A DNA stretch of 6,174 nt from Bacteroidales bacterium. GTDB lineage: Bacteria; Bacteroidota; Bacteroidia; Bacteroidales; Bacteroidaceae. Within the stretch, counting starts at the first letter, position 1, and the number at the start of each line of letters is the position of its first letter. The translations under genes were made by a program, and so were the position numbers. Of this stretch, positions 6,126 through 6,174 are shown piece by piece. The DNA is taken from assembly GCA_004557285.1 (NCBI GenBank), contig SFEK01000128.1, positions 1 through 6,174 of the forward strand, read 5' to 3'. The notes below the pieces were generated by a model that saw nothing but the letters and a program-made list of their open reading frames with translations, did not search any database and had not been told where the DNA came from.

Positions 6126-6153
6126 TTTGGTAACAAGATTATTTGTATTTTTG
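6126..6153 (+). promoter_or_regulatory. Possible Bacteroidetes promoter for a gene beyond the right edge
   Basis: TATTTTTG at 6146-6153 matches the -7 consensus TAnnTTTG fully. The nearest -33-like TTTG (6126-6129) lies 16 bases upstream, shorter than the usual spacing of about 19, so the pair is imperfect. The surrounding 6075-6174 is strongly AT-rich and has no gene. It contains T7-CGT-A6 (6106-6121) and a weak stem TGAAAA/TTTTCA (6072-6090) overlapping the xseB stop, neither a convincing terminator. The window ends 21 bases after the -7 element, so the gene served is not visible. Confidence 0.5.
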
Positions 6154-6174
6154 CAAAAACTTGAAAAACGTAAT

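Overview
The window looks like chromosomal DNA from a Bacteroidales bacterium, most likely Prevotella or a close relative. The reasons are the ClpB, XseA and XseB sequence types, a subtilase with the N-terminal region typical of this phylum, a near-ideal Bacteroidetes promoter (TTTG, 19 bases, TACCTTTG), and the absence of Shine-Dalgarno sites before most genes. This taxonomic call is made by eye, without a database search.

Layout. Positions 1-210 (minus) hold the first 70 codons of an unrecognised gene that runs off the left edge. Positions 211-278 hold a perfect 14-bp inverted repeat fused to a tandem 8-bp repeat that runs into the clpB stop codon. clpB (minus, 2895 to 271) encodes a full-length disaggregase with both ATPase modules intact. 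A divergent intergenic region (2896-3139) carries the clpB ribosome binding site, small dyads, the promoter of the rightward genes and a hairpin next to the start codon. Rightward, three genes overlap tightly: a secreted subtilisin-like protease (3140-4627), xseA (4624-5865) and xseB (5862-6074). Both junctions are 4-base ATGA stop/start overlaps. The last 100 bases are AT-rich and hold a -7-type promoter element, probably for a gene beyond the right edge.

How the genes relate. ClpB is a stress chaperone that works with DnaK. XseA and XseB are the two subunits of exodeoxyribonuclease VII, so their coupling makes sense. The exported protease placed first in the same transcript has no obvious functional link to the nuclease.

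Overall this is mostly ordinary core genome. I see no mobile element, CRISPR array, RNA gene or clearly new system. The items most worth a second look are the octamer repeat with its hairpin, the protease-nuclease coupling, the dyads around the protease promoter, the duplicated start region of xseB and the 22-residue repeats in XseA.
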